Both the position numbers and the translations under genes were made by a program. A stretch of 12,083 bases of DNA. It comes from Paracoccaceae bacterium. GTDB taxonomy: Bacteria; Pseudomonadota; Alphaproteobacteria; Rhodobacterales; Rhodobacteraceae. Of the stretch, positions 5,621 through 12,083 are shown in pieces. The notes beneath the pieces were generated by a model, which worked only from the letters and a program-made list of their open reading frames with translations, was not told the DNA's origin and did not search any database. The first letter of the stretch is position 1, and the number at the start of each line of letters is the position of its first letter. The stretch spans positions 1 through 12,083 of the forward strand of contig PXES01000168.1 in the NCBI GenBank assembly GCA_003564655.1, written 5' to 3'.

Positions 5621-6657
5621 TACTCGGCGGCCTCATACTCCGCCATCAGCGCGCGCGCCCGGTCGATCAGCGCCTGCCCGTCCTTGCCGCGCTCAGCCAT
5701 ATCCGCAACCCAGCGGTCATAGATCGGCTCGGCCAACGCGCGCCATTCCGTGACCTCCTCGGCGGGGATGGTGATGATCATGTTGCCCATCTCTTCGGCA
5801 ATGGCGCGGCCCGGCGCGTCATACTCCTGCTGCGTGGTGCCCGCGAAAACCGAGAATTCAAGCCCGGAATTGGCGTCGATCACCTCCCGCAAATCGTCGG
5901 GCAGCGCCTCATAGGCCGGACGGTGCATAGCGAGGATGAAGGTGATCGTGTAGATCATGTCGCCGTCGAATTCTGTGTGGAACTCGACCAGCTCGGGGAT
6001 GCGCAGCGAGGGCGCGACCTCCCAAGGCATCACCGCCCCGTCGATCACCCCGCGCGACAGCGCCTCGGGCACCTGTGCGACGGGCATCCCCACCGGCGTT
6101 GCGCCCAGCGCCTCGAGAAGCTGCACGGTCAGCCGGGAGGGGCCACGCAGCTGCATTCCGCGCAGATCGGCGGGCGCGGCGACAGGTGCCTCAGAGTGGA
6201 TCACGCCGGGGCCATGAACCCAGGTGCCGAGGATCTTCACATCGGCGAATTCCTCCTGCATGGCTTCTTCATAGAGGTGCCAGTAGGCATAGGAGGCCGC
6301 GCCCGCATCCGAGACCATGAAGGGCAGCTCGAAAACCTCGGTGCTGGGAAAGCGGCCCGGCGTCAGGCCGACAACGGTCCAGATCAGGTCCGCCGTGCCA
6401 GAGGCGGCCTGGTCATACAGCTCGGCGGGCGTGCCACCCAGTTGCATCGCCGGGAAACGGTCCACCTGGATACGGCCCTCGCTGTCGGCCTCCACTCCGT
6501 CGGCCCAGACATCAAGGATGTGTTTCGGCACATTCGCCTGCGCGGCCAGAAAATGGTGCAGAGTCAGGGTGAAATCCTGCGCCTGGACGGCGCTGGCACT
6601 CAGGCCCAGCGCGATGGCCACGCCGCCGATCATGCGCGCGGCAGGTCTGGATGTCAT
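5620..6657 (-). CDS. dctP: TRAP transporter periplasmic substrate-binding protein DctP
   Basis: This is the 345-residue extracytoplasmic receptor that captures the substrate in the periplasm and delivers it to DctQM. A Sec signal peptide is clear: basic start (MTSRPAAR), hydrophobic core (about 9-21) and an AVQAQ cleavage region, so the mature protein begins near residue 27 with QDFTLTLHHF. DctP features follow: GGTPAELYDQAASGTADLIW (74-93), FELPFM (109-114), LRGMQLRGPSR (165-175), in which Arg171 is at the position that usually pairs with the substrate carboxylate, and VPEALSRGVIDGAV (196-209). This supports an organic-acid substrate; the exact acid is unknown. AAGGAGGA lies at ideal distance before the ATG at 6657 and rules out the longer open frame upstream (to 6963), whose translation does not look like a protein. 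It is the first gene of the operon; dctQ follows after 10 nt. Confidence 0.95.
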   Translation of the reverse strand: MTSRPAARMIGGVAIALGLSASAVQAQDFTLTLHHFLAAQANVPKHILDVWADGVEADSEGRIQVDRFPAMQLGGTPAELYDQAASGTADLIWTVVGLTPGRFPSTEVFELPFMVSDAGAASYAYWHLYEEAMQEEFADVKILGTWVHGPGVIHSEAPVAAPADLRGMQLRGPSRLTVQLLEALGATPVGMPVAQVPEALSRGVIDGAVMPWEVAPSLRIPELVEFHTEFDGDMIYTITFILAMHRPAYEALPDDLREVIDANSGLEFSVFAGTTQQEYDAPGRAIAEEMGNMIITIPAEEVTEWRALAEPIYDRWVADMAERGKDGQALIDRARALMAEYEAAE

Positions 6658-6661
6658 GATG

Positions 6662-6669
6662 TCCTCCTT
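6662..6669 (-). promoter_or_regulatory. Strong Shine-Dalgarno of dctP
   Basis: AAGGAGGA matches the 3' end of 16S rRNA fully and sits four bases before the ATG at 6657. It decides the dctP start and predicts high translation, as expected for a periplasmic receptor. Confidence 0.85.
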
Positions 6670-6693
6670 CGGCTTCGGTCGCATTACCCCTGC

Positions 6694-6707
6694 GTCACGC
6701 CAGTGAC
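6694..6707. promoter_or_regulatory. Palindrome GTCAC-GCCA-GTGAC, possible operator
   Basis: A perfect 5-bp inverted repeat with a 4-bp spacer lies about 40-50 bp upstream of dctP, downstream of the candidate -10. This is where a repressor could block transcription of the TRAP operon. No regulator gene is in the window to pair with it. Confidence 0.3.
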
Positions 6708-6752
6708 ACCACAGGACAGCCCGCCGCGCTACCGTTTTTTCGACGCTTTTGC

Positions 6753-6781
6753 GGGATATGCAGACAGAATTGCCATGGCAA
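6753..6781 (-). promoter_or_regulatory. Candidate dctP promoter overlapping a 12-bp palindrome
   Basis: On the - strand TTGCCA (6781-6776, five of six matches to -35) is separated by 17 bases from TATCCC (6758-6753, three of six for -10). The -35 is the left half of the perfect palindrome TTGCCATGGCAA (6770-6781). This arrangement fits regulator binding at the promoter. It would give a leader of about 90 nt before dctP. Confidence 0.35.
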
Positions 6782-7015
6782 GACGGCCTCTCGTCGCGGC
6801 ACCGCCCGCGGCGTCCGAACCGCGATGCAGGGCTCGTCCCGCGCCGACGGCAGTGCCACCATGCTCCGGCCAAGCCGTGGCGTTTCACGGGCACCCCCGA
6901 TGCGCGTCTGCGGTCATGCAACGACGATGCGGGAATGCTGGCAAGAGAAACCGCTACCGCCATGGCCGAGCGGGCTTGACCGGAACGGTTGTTGCGCCCG
7001 GGGTCAAAGCGCGCT

Positions 7016-7039
7016 GGCGCAGGACCGGGTTGCTGCGCC
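7016..7039 (-). terminator. GC-rich hairpin after flgI, possible transcript end
   Basis: GGCGCAG (7039-7033 on the - strand) pairs perfectly with CTGCGCC (7022-7016) across a 10-nt loop, 21 nt after the flgI stop. No T tract follows, so it would be at best a Rho-assisted end or an RNA-stabilising 3' hairpin. Confidence 0.35.
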
Positions 7040-7060
7040 GCCGCCTGCCCGACAGTGGCC

Positions 7061-8173
7061 TCAGCGCACGATCAGCTCGGCATGCAGCGCGCCCGCCGCG
7101 TTGATACTGTTCAGAATGTCGATCATGTCGCGCGGCGCCACCCCAAGCGCATTGAGGCCCGCCACGATCTCGGACAGCGATGTGCCGCCGCGCAGTTCGG
7201 CCATGCCTGCCGGCGCGTGATCGGTCATCTCGGCGCGCGAGCGGGGGACGACGACCGTCTCGCCCTCGGCAAAGGGGTTGGGTTGCACGACAAGCGGGGT
7301 CTCCTCGACCCGCAGGGTCAGCCCGCCTTGCGCCACCGCGACGCGGCTGATGCGCACATCCTCGCCCAGCACGATGGTGCCGGAGCGCTGATCGACAACA
7401 ACGCGCGCGCGGGTCTGGGGCGTTACGGTTATATTCTCGATCCGTGCCAGCGCATGGGCGGCCGAGTTCATCCCCGTGGCTCCCACATCAAGTACGACGG
7501 TTCCGGGGTCGGTCATAACCGCGACGCGCCGTCCGAACGCGTCGTTGATCCCATTCTCGATCAGCGCGGCGGTGGTGAAATCGGGCACACGCAGCCCCAG
7601 CCGGATACGGTCAAGCTCGGCCAGTTCGAACGCCACCTCACGCTCGACCCGAGCGCCGAGGGGGATGCTGCCCGAGGTCGGCACGCCCCGGACCTCTCGC
7701 GCGCCCTGACCCTCAATCGCGGCGCCGCCCGCGATCACCGTCCCCTGCGCGACCGCATAGATTGTGCCATCCGCACCATTGAGCGGGGTCATCACCAGCG
7801 TGCCACCCAGCAGGCTCGAAGCGTCGCCAATGGCCGAGACGGTGACATCGACCCGCCCGCCTGCGCGCGCGAAGGGCGGCAGGCTGGCGGTCACGATCAC
7901 CGCGGCGACATTGCGCGGGCGGAACTGCTCGCCCGTGACATTGACCCCTAGCCGCTCGAGGATGTTCGACATCATGTCCTCGGTGAACGGTGCGTTGCGC
8001 AGGCTGTCGCCCGTCCCGTTGAGGCCCACGACAAGCCCGTAGCCCAGCAGGTCGTTGCCGCGCACGCCGTCGAATTCGACCAGATCCTTCAACCGGACCG
8101 AAGCCGCGGCGCTGGCGGCGAGCGCTGTCAGCACAAGGCTGAGCAGGACGCACAGAAAGGCGGGTTTTCTCAT
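7061..8173 (-). CDS. flgI: Flagellar P-ring protein FlgI
   Basis: FlgI, 370 residues, forms the P-ring in the peptidoglycan layer around the distal rod of the flagellar motor. It has a Sec signal peptide (basic MRK, hydrophobic core to about residue 20, cleavage near SAAA-SVRL around 24/25), as expected because FlgI reaches the periplasm through Sec rather than the flagellar export apparatus. Hallmarks are RLKDLVEFDGVRGNDLLGYG (27-46), LVVGLNGTGD (47-56), NVAAVIVTASLPPF (88-101), the GDASSLLGGTLVMTPL block (116-131) and, at the C terminus, the GLNALGVAPRDMIDIL segment. Length equals the usual 365-375. The ATG at 8173 shares one base with the flgL stop (TGATG); a GTG directly before it at 8176 is also possible. 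It is the last gene of the flgE-flgK-flgL-flgI unit; its usual chaperone gene flgA is not in the window. Confidence 0.96.
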   Translation of the reverse strand: MRKPAFLCVLLSLVLTALAASAAASVRLKDLVEFDGVRGNDLLGYGLVVGLNGTGDSLRNAPFTEDMMSNILERLGVNVTGEQFRPRNVAAVIVTASLPPFARAGGRVDVTVSAIGDASSLLGGTLVMTPLNGADGTIYAVAQGTVIAGGAAIEGQGAREVRGVPTSGSIPLGARVEREVAFELAELDRIRLGLRVPDFTTAALIENGINDAFGRRVAVMTDPGTVVLDVGATGMNSAAHALARIENITVTPQTRARVVVDQRSGTIVLGEDVRISRVAVAQGGLTLRVEETPLVVQPNPFAEGETVVVPRSRAEMTDHAPAGMAELRGGTSLSEIVAGLNALGVAPRDMIDILNSINAAGALHAELIVR

Positions 8174-9177
8174 CACAGATATTCCGACAGGGACAGGCGC
8201 GAGAGGCGCACGGTCAGGGCATAAAGGGTATCGAGTTGCGACATCGCAGCCTCGAGCCGCGTGGCGGTGTCATACGGGTCCGCTGCTGTCATCGCGGCGA
8301 GGGTGCGCTGCATGGCGTTCTCCTCGGCGCTGGCGCGGCTGGCGGCACGGGCGACCTGTTCTTCCTCGATCCCGACACGGGCGGCGAGGCCGATCAACCC
8401 GTCATTCGCAACGATCAGCGACGCACTGACCCCGGCCAGCAGCTCGCGCTGCCCTGCCGGGTCGCCGACGAGCACCCCTTCTGACAGAAGCGCGCCGGTG
8501 GCGAGGGCGGCAAGGGTCGACCGCAGCGCCGGATCAGCCGCAGTCACGTCGAGCGCGGCGGTGATACCATTGCCGAGGTCGAGCCGGTCGCTTCGCGCCG
8601 GGCCGCCTGTGTAGCCCTGCGCGTCGAATCCGCCGCCGGGGGCGAACCACTGCTCGACATATGCCTGAATATCGGCGGGTGTTGAATTGGCCGGCAAATC
8701 CGCCTGAAGTGCATCGAGCATCGCGTCCGCCGGGGCCAGCGCCGCGCTGTCGCTCGCGACCCCGGCCATAATCGACCGACCGCCAAGCGAAGTGTTGAGC
8801 CGCGCGACAACCTGTTCAAAGCCCGTGCGCATGGTCTCGCGGACAATCCCGAGTGCCGGAGCATCGCTCGTCGCGGTGAGAAGCGACAGCTCGGCCACGC
8901 CTGACTGTGCGGTTTCACGGATGTCCGCAATGGCGTTCTGTTGCACTTCGAGGAAAAGCTGCGCGTCCTGTGCGATGCGCTGCCTTGCGCCGGACAGCTC
9001 ATGCCCCTTTTTGACGCTGGCCAGCAGCGCGAAATCGCCCTGCAGGGCACGGGTGCGGTCGTCAAGCACGCCAGTCGTCATCTGGTTGCTGAGTGTGGCG
9101 ACCTCGGCCCGCAGGCGGGCGCCGTGGCGCTGGAAGCTCTGTCTGCGGGCCATGTCACTGAAACCGGTCTCGATCAT
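8173..9177 (-). CDS. flgL: Flagellar hook-filament junction protein FlgL
   Basis: FlgL, 334 residues, is the second junction protein (HAP3) between hook and filament and is secreted by the flagellar type III apparatus, so it has no Sec signal. The N terminus carries the flagellin-like helical region with SFQRHGARLRAEVATLSNQMTTG (about 14-36). A flagellin-like C-terminal helix closes the protein (NAMQRTLAAMTAADPYDTATRLEAAMSQLDTLYALTVRLSRLSLSEYL), as expected for coiled-coil packing of the two termini. The central part is variable and Ala-rich. The ATG at 9177 is chosen because GGAG lies eight bases upstream; a TTG at 9183 has no room for a ribosome-binding site. The start lies two bases after the flgK stop, and its own stop overlaps flgI, which suggests coupled translation. 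The family call rests on the terminal helices and the neighbours. Confidence 0.93.
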   Translation of the reverse strand: MIETGFSDMARRQSFQRHGARLRAEVATLSNQMTTGVLDDRTRALQGDFALLASVKKGHELSGARQRIAQDAQLFLEVQQNAIADIRETAQSGVAELSLLTATSDAPALGIVRETMRTGFEQVVARLNTSLGGRSIMAGVASDSAALAPADAMLDALQADLPANSTPADIQAYVEQWFAPGGGFDAQGYTGGPARSDRLDLGNGITAALDVTAADPALRSTLAALATGALLSEGVLVGDPAGQRELLAGVSASLIVANDGLIGLAARVGIEEEQVARAASRASAEENAMQRTLAAMTAADPYDTATRLEAAMSQLDTLYALTVRLSRLSLSEYL

Positions 9178-9179
9178 GG

Positions 9180-10601
9180 TCAAATCTCCAGCACGCGGCG
9201 CATCATCGCATCGATTGTCGAAAGCACGCGCGCGTTCGCGGCGTACGCCTGCTCCAGCGTCAGCAAGCGTGCCAGTTCGGCATCGCTGTCGACCCCGCGC
9301 GCGGCGAGATTGTCCTGCAGCGCGTTTAGCCCGGATTTCGCTGTAGCTTCGGCCTGCTCGGCGCCCAGCCGTGTCGTGCCGACAAGGGAGAGCATCGCGG
9401 CGGCATGGGCCCCGGCGTCGCGGCTCGGGGCAGTGCCGGACAGGTCGGTGGGCGCACGCATCGCGTCACGCAGCCGGGTCAGATGCGCGGGATCCGACAC
9501 TGCCGCGGGCTGCGCGGCATAGAGGCCAGAGCGCAGCCGGGTCAGATCGCCCCCGCTTGCCGGGTCGGCGAGCGGGTTCAGGACCAGCCGCCCAGAGAGG
9601 CCCGGCTGCGTGGGTGGCCAGACACCATCGGATGGCGCGATCAGCCCGAGCGCCCCCCCCTCGGCCTGCGAGAATCGGGTGACCAGATCCTCGGCCAGCG
9701 TATCGAGTTGCCCCTGCATTTGCGGCGCGAGCGTGTCGCGCAAGCCGAAATTGGCGCCGAGACGTCCCTCGGCCAGCAGGCCGGCGGTCGGGGCAACTGG
9801 TCGGCCGTTCAGTTCCAGCCCGGAAAGCGCCCCGGTTTCGACCCTGTCGTCAGGTCCGATCGCGCTGGTAGGGCTGAAGACAAATTCTGCCGCGGTGCGA
9901 TCCACCAGCATCACGCCGTCCGGGCTCATCAGCGCAACCCGCCCGTCCGAGCGTGCGATTTCGGTGACAGGAACAATCTCGGCGATCCGGTCGATCCGGT
10001 TCTGTCGGACATCCATCAGCGACTGCGGGCTGCCGCCGGTGAGAGTCTGGCGCTGGATTTCGCGGTTCAGATCCGCGATCTCGGCAAGTCCGTCATTGAG
10101 ATGCGCGACATCGCGGGCAATGGCGGTGTCTGTCGTGGCGCGGGCGTCCTGAAGCGTCGTTTCGATCTTCCCGAAGCTGTGGGCGATGTCTGCCGCCGCC
10201 TGGGCAACCTGTTGCAGATAGGCTTGTGAGTCCGGCCGCGCGGCGGCATCGCTCAGCGCGACCTCCAGCCGGTCGAGGCGCTGGCTGAGGCTGCCGTCAT
10301 CGCCCGGCAGGCCGATAGCTGTCTCGATCCGGGTCCAGAACTCCGCGATCTCGCCGCGCCCCACCGATTGCGTCAGTGCCCCGCGATACGCCGCCAACAG
10401 GCCGGAGTCACTGTCGCGGTGGATGCCCGTCGCCACAACGCCATTGCCCGCGCCACCCAGCGTCCGGGAGGCTTGATCGAGCGTTCGCACGGCATAGCCG
10501 GGCGTGTCCTGATTGGCGATATTGTCGGCGACAAGCCGGGTTGCACGCGAATTGACGTGCAGCCCGCTCAGCGCAGAGGAGAGTGCAAGCGACAGGGACA
10601 T
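9180..10601 (-). CDS. flgK: Flagellar hook-filament junction protein FlgK
   Basis: FlgK, 473 residues, is the first junction protein (HAP1), placed directly on the hook and exported by the flagellar type III system. The N terminus has the rod/hook/junction signature LSSALSGLHVNSRATRLVADNIANQDTPGYAVR (about 7-39), with the conserved NIANxxTPGY core. The C terminus ends in the matching helix LLTLEQAYAANARVLSTIDAMMRRVL, which with the N-terminal helix forms the D0 coiled coil. MDVRQNRIDRIAEIV (about residues 197-211) is a further FlgK-typical block. Length is at the short end of the family (about 450-550). A G8 tract on the coding strand (9653-9660) encodes Glu-Gly-Gly-Ala near residue 314. It lies 27 nt after flgE and two bases before flgL. 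Ribosome-binding sequence before the ATG is poor (AAAGG about 12 bases upstream). Confidence 0.95.
   Translation of the reverse strand: MSLSLALSSALSGLHVNSRATRLVADNIANQDTPGYAVRTLDQASRTLGGAGNGVVATGIHRDSDSGLLAAYRGALTQSVGRGEIAEFWTRIETAIGLPGDDGSLSQRLDRLEVALSDAAARPDSQAYLQQVAQAAADIAHSFGKIETTLQDARATTDTAIARDVAHLNDGLAEIADLNREIQRQTLTGGSPQSLMDVRQNRIDRIAEIVPVTEIARSDGRVALMSPDGVMLVDRTAAEFVFSPTSAIGPDDRVETGALSGLELNGRPVAPTAGLLAEGRLGANFGLRDTLAPQMQGQLDTLAEDLVTRFSQAEGGALGLIAPSDGVWPPTQPGLSGRLVLNPLADPASGGDLTRLRSGLYAAQPAAVSDPAHLTRLRDAMRAPTDLSGTAPSRDAGAHAAAMLSLVGTTRLGAEQAEATAKSGLNALQDNLAARGVDSDAELARLLTLEQAYAANARVLSTIDAMMRRVLEI
9653..9660 (-). repeat. G8 homopolymer inside flgK
   Basis: Eight G bases on the coding strand lie two thirds of the way into flgK. 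A one-base slip would truncate the protein and remove its C-terminal D0 helix. Confidence 0.9.
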
Positions 10602-10628
10602 GGGTCAGGGCCTTTCGGACGGGCGCGC

Positions 10629-11939
10629 TCAGCGCTTGATGTTGGTCGTCTCCTGGAACATCTCATCGACGGTCTGGATAACCTTGGCGTTCGACGAATA
10701 GGCGCGCTGGGTCTGGATCAAGCTGGTCAGTTCGGCGGCGACGTCGGTCGCCGATTCCTGCAACGCATTGCCGACGAAATTGCCGACCGGCCCGGTGCCC
10801 GCATCCCACAGGAAGAACGGGCCGCTATCGCGCGAGACCTTGAACGCCTGATCGCCGACTGCGGTCAACCCGTTCGCATTGGGCACATCTACGATGGGAA
10901 TGCGATAGAGCGTGCGCCGGAAACCCTGATCATAGATCGCATCGAGCTTGCCGTCGCGCTCGACCGTCAGTCCGATCAGATTGCCAGCGCCAAAGCCGTC
11001 CTGACTCACCCCTGCAGACGAGAAGGTCTGACCACGCTGGACCAGCCCGCCACCTTCTCCGATCAGCCCCAGCGACAGGTCGATGGTCTGAGGGCCGAGC
11101 GCCAGCGGAATCGTTCCGGTGGTGCCCTCGTAATCCTGGCCGACCACGCTGGTTCGGGTCACCGAGACAAGCGTGCCCGCCTGCGCGATGCTGCTGTCGA
11201 ATACCAGATCGTATGTTCCCAGCAACGTTCCGTCGGACGGATCGGTCAGTGACATTTCCCAGGTATTGCTGTTGGGCGGGGTCTGCACCGGCGTGAATTC
11301 GACATCGATCGTGCCCGACAGTCCCATCGCATCGAAATACTCGACCGAGAGACCCAGCGGGTCGCTGCTGCCACCTGGGGCTGTCGCAGAAGCCGGCAGG
11401 TTCACGCCAAAATCGACGCGACTGGTCGCCGAATATGCCTGCTGAATGGTGTCTATCCGGACAGGTTGCAGACCCGACGCACTGTCACGGGGATAGGTCG
11501 GAATCGAGCCATCGGTCGCCGCAGGCCAACCCAGCAGCACATTTCCCGACGGGTCACGCAGATACCCCGCCTCATCCTGCCGGAAAGACCCGGTGGGGGT
11601 TAGCATCAATGGGGCCGTGCCGTCCTGCAGGCGTGCGCCCAATGGCGACGTAACCGGAATGAAGCCACGCCCGGAAATCGCGATGTCGGTCGCGTTCTGG
11701 GTGCTGATCAGGGCGCCCCCCTGATCGACCATCCGCTGAGTGGTCGAACGCACCCCGCCTGCGCTGTAGCTTGCCTCACCCGCGATGCCCGAGCCGATCA
11801 CCATCGACTGGAAGCTGGCCTGCGACCGGCGATAGCCATGCGTCGCCGAGTTCGCGATGTTGTCCGAGATCGTCGCAAGCCGGGTCGCATTGGCTTTCAG
11901 GCCCGATACGCCAGCGTTCATCGAGGAGGAAATGCTCAT
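10629..11939 (-). CDS. flgE: Flagellar hook protein FlgE
   Basis: FlgE, 436 residues, is the building block of the flagellar hook, the universal joint between rod and filament, and is exported by the flagellar type III system. The N terminus carries SISSSMNAGVSGLKANATRLATISDNIANSATHGYRR (2-38) with the NIANxxTxGY motif. Around residues 82-95 TDIAISGRGFIPV marks the start of the hook D1 domain. The C terminus ends in TSLIQTQRAYSSNAKVIQTVDEMFQETTNIKR, the helix that pairs with the N terminus. Length is within the family range (about 400-450 for alphaproteobacteria). The ATG at 11939 is preferred because GGAG lies five bases upstream and the protein then begins as other FlgE do; a GTG at 11975 would add 12 unrelated residues. 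It heads the flgE-flgK-flgL-flgI unit and lies 70 nt after the motB stop, with a CtrA-box-like site between. Confidence 0.96.
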   Translation of the reverse strand: MSISSSMNAGVSGLKANATRLATISDNIANSATHGYRRSQASFQSMVIGSGIAGEASYSAGGVRSTTQRMVDQGGALISTQNATDIAISGRGFIPVTSPLGARLQDGTAPLMLTPTGSFRQDEAGYLRDPSGNVLLGWPAATDGSIPTYPRDSASGLQPVRIDTIQQAYSATSRVDFGVNLPASATAPGGSSDPLGLSVEYFDAMGLSGTIDVEFTPVQTPPNSNTWEMSLTDPSDGTLLGTYDLVFDSSIAQAGTLVSVTRTSVVGQDYEGTTGTIPLALGPQTIDLSLGLIGEGGGLVQRGQTFSSAGVSQDGFGAGNLIGLTVERDGKLDAIYDQGFRRTLYRIPIVDVPNANGLTAVGDQAFKVSRDSGPFFLWDAGTGPVGNFVGNALQESATDVAAELTSLIQTQRAYSSNAKVIQTVDEMFQETTNIKR

Positions 11940-11990
11940 CTCCGCTCCATTCCACAGTGATTCTCTGCAGCCCACTCTGGACCCGCGGTG

Positions 11991-12005
11991 TTAATTTGGG
12001 CCTAA
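11991..12005 (-). promoter_or_regulatory. CtrA-box-like site upstream of flgE
   Basis: On the - strand the sequence reads TTAG-GCCCAAA-TTAA, one mismatch from the CtrA consensus TTAA-N7-TTAA with the correct seven-base spacing, and the second half continues as TTAAC. It lies about 50 bp before the flgE start and just after the motB stop, in DNA otherwise poor in A/T. CtrA activates flagellar genes in many alphaproteobacteria. A GANTC sequence (GATTC, 11959-11963), the CcrM methylation site, lies between it and flgE. Confidence 0.5.
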
Positions 12006-12009
12006 CCGC

Positions 12010-12083
12010 TCAGGGTGCCGACGTTTGGCGCAGCAGCACCAGTTCGATGCGGTTGTTGCGCACCGCCATCGGGTCCGGATCGA
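12010..12083 (-). CDS. motB: Probable flagellar motor protein MotB, C-terminal end only
   Basis: Only the last 24 complete codons are in the window, ending DPDPMAVRNNRIELVLLRQTSAP before a TGA. The RNNRIELVLLR stretch is the final strand and helix region of an OmpA/MotB peptidoglycan-binding domain. Its position directly upstream of flgE fits motB in the Rhodobacterales flagellar gene order, where it anchors the stator to the cell wall. Another OmpA-domain protein cannot be excluded from so short a piece. The gene continues beyond the right edge. Confidence 0.7.
   Translation of the reverse strand, partial: DPDPMAVRNNRIELVLLRQTSAP

Larger units (their letters stand above)
6658..7060. other. 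Intergenic region without a convincing gene, holding dctP control sites
   Basis: About 400 bp separate the dctP start from the flgI stop, both on the - strand. Open frames in it run on into neighbouring genes or translate into Arg/Pro/Ala-rich text typical of non-coding GC-rich DNA, and none has a good ribosome-binding site. The part nearest dctP (6658-6785) holds a Shine-Dalgarno, a candidate promoter and two palindromes. The part nearest flgI holds two inverted repeats: a bulged one pairing 6974-6981 with 7002-7010, and a perfect one at 7016-7039. I see nothing recognisable in 6790-6970. Confidence 0.6.

Noticed and set aside
6658..6963. N-terminal extension of dctP
   Set aside because: It lies upstream of a perfect Shine-Dalgarno and a signal peptide that must be at the N terminus; the extension has no protein-like character.
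5362..7104. Long + strand open frame (about 580 codons) opposite dctP, dctQ and their upstream region
   Set aside because: It is antisense to three well-supported sequence elements, its translation is rich in Arg, His, Pro and Gly without any domain, and such mirror frames are common in GC-rich DNA.
9178..9183. TTG start for flgL two codons earlier
   Set aside because: It sits too close to the GGAG, while the ATG at 9177 is at proper distance.

Overview
The window looks like an alphaproteobacterial chromosome, most likely Rhodobacterales/Rhodobacteraceae (Roseobacter, Paracoccus or Rhodobacter-like). The evidence is the high GC content, a clear MipZ division-plane ATPase, an L31 protein without zinc-binding cysteines, the flagellar gene order motB-flgE-flgK-flgL-flgI, and two separate TRAP transporters. 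No tRNA, rRNA, CRISPR array, insertion sequence or phage gene is visible. Most of the window is ordinary core-genome content. The items worth a second look are small: leaders, operators, one small ORF and one protein insertion.

Left part, + strand (1-3248). The window opens inside a TRAP large permease of the mannitol/chloroaromatic-type subfamily. Its stop overlaps the start of a small DUF985-type cupin gene (ATGA). A candidate promoter overlapping the cupin stop codon leads through a roughly 195-nt leader into rplS (L19) and rpmE (L31), which end at a strong intrinsic terminator (2326-2356). mipZ follows with its own GC-rich leader, which can form two competing stems.

Middle part, - strand (3232-6657). 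A 58-residue basic hypothetical protein converges on mipZ and overlaps its last codons. Upstream of it is a complete second TRAP operon, dctP-dctQ-dctM (6657 down to 3520), with an excellent Shine-Dalgarno before dctP, a G8 tract at the dctP/dctQ junction and an ATGA overlap between dctQ and dctM. This DctM carries an extra block of about 67 residues near its C terminus. About 400 bp without a convincing gene (6658-7060) lie upstream of dctP and hold a candidate promoter and two palindromes.

Right part, - strand (7061-12083). This is a flagellar cluster read from right to left: the end of motB (stator), flgE (hook), flgK and flgL (hook-filament junction) and flgI (P-ring). flgK/flgL/flgI are packed tail to head with gaps or overlaps of only a few bases, so they are probably co-transcribed and translationally coupled. 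A CtrA-box-like sequence (TTAG-N7-TTAA) between motB and flgE suggests that the flgEKLI unit is under cell-cycle/CtrA control, as is common for alphaproteobacterial flagella. Together the genes cover solute uptake, ribosome supply, division-site placement and motility.
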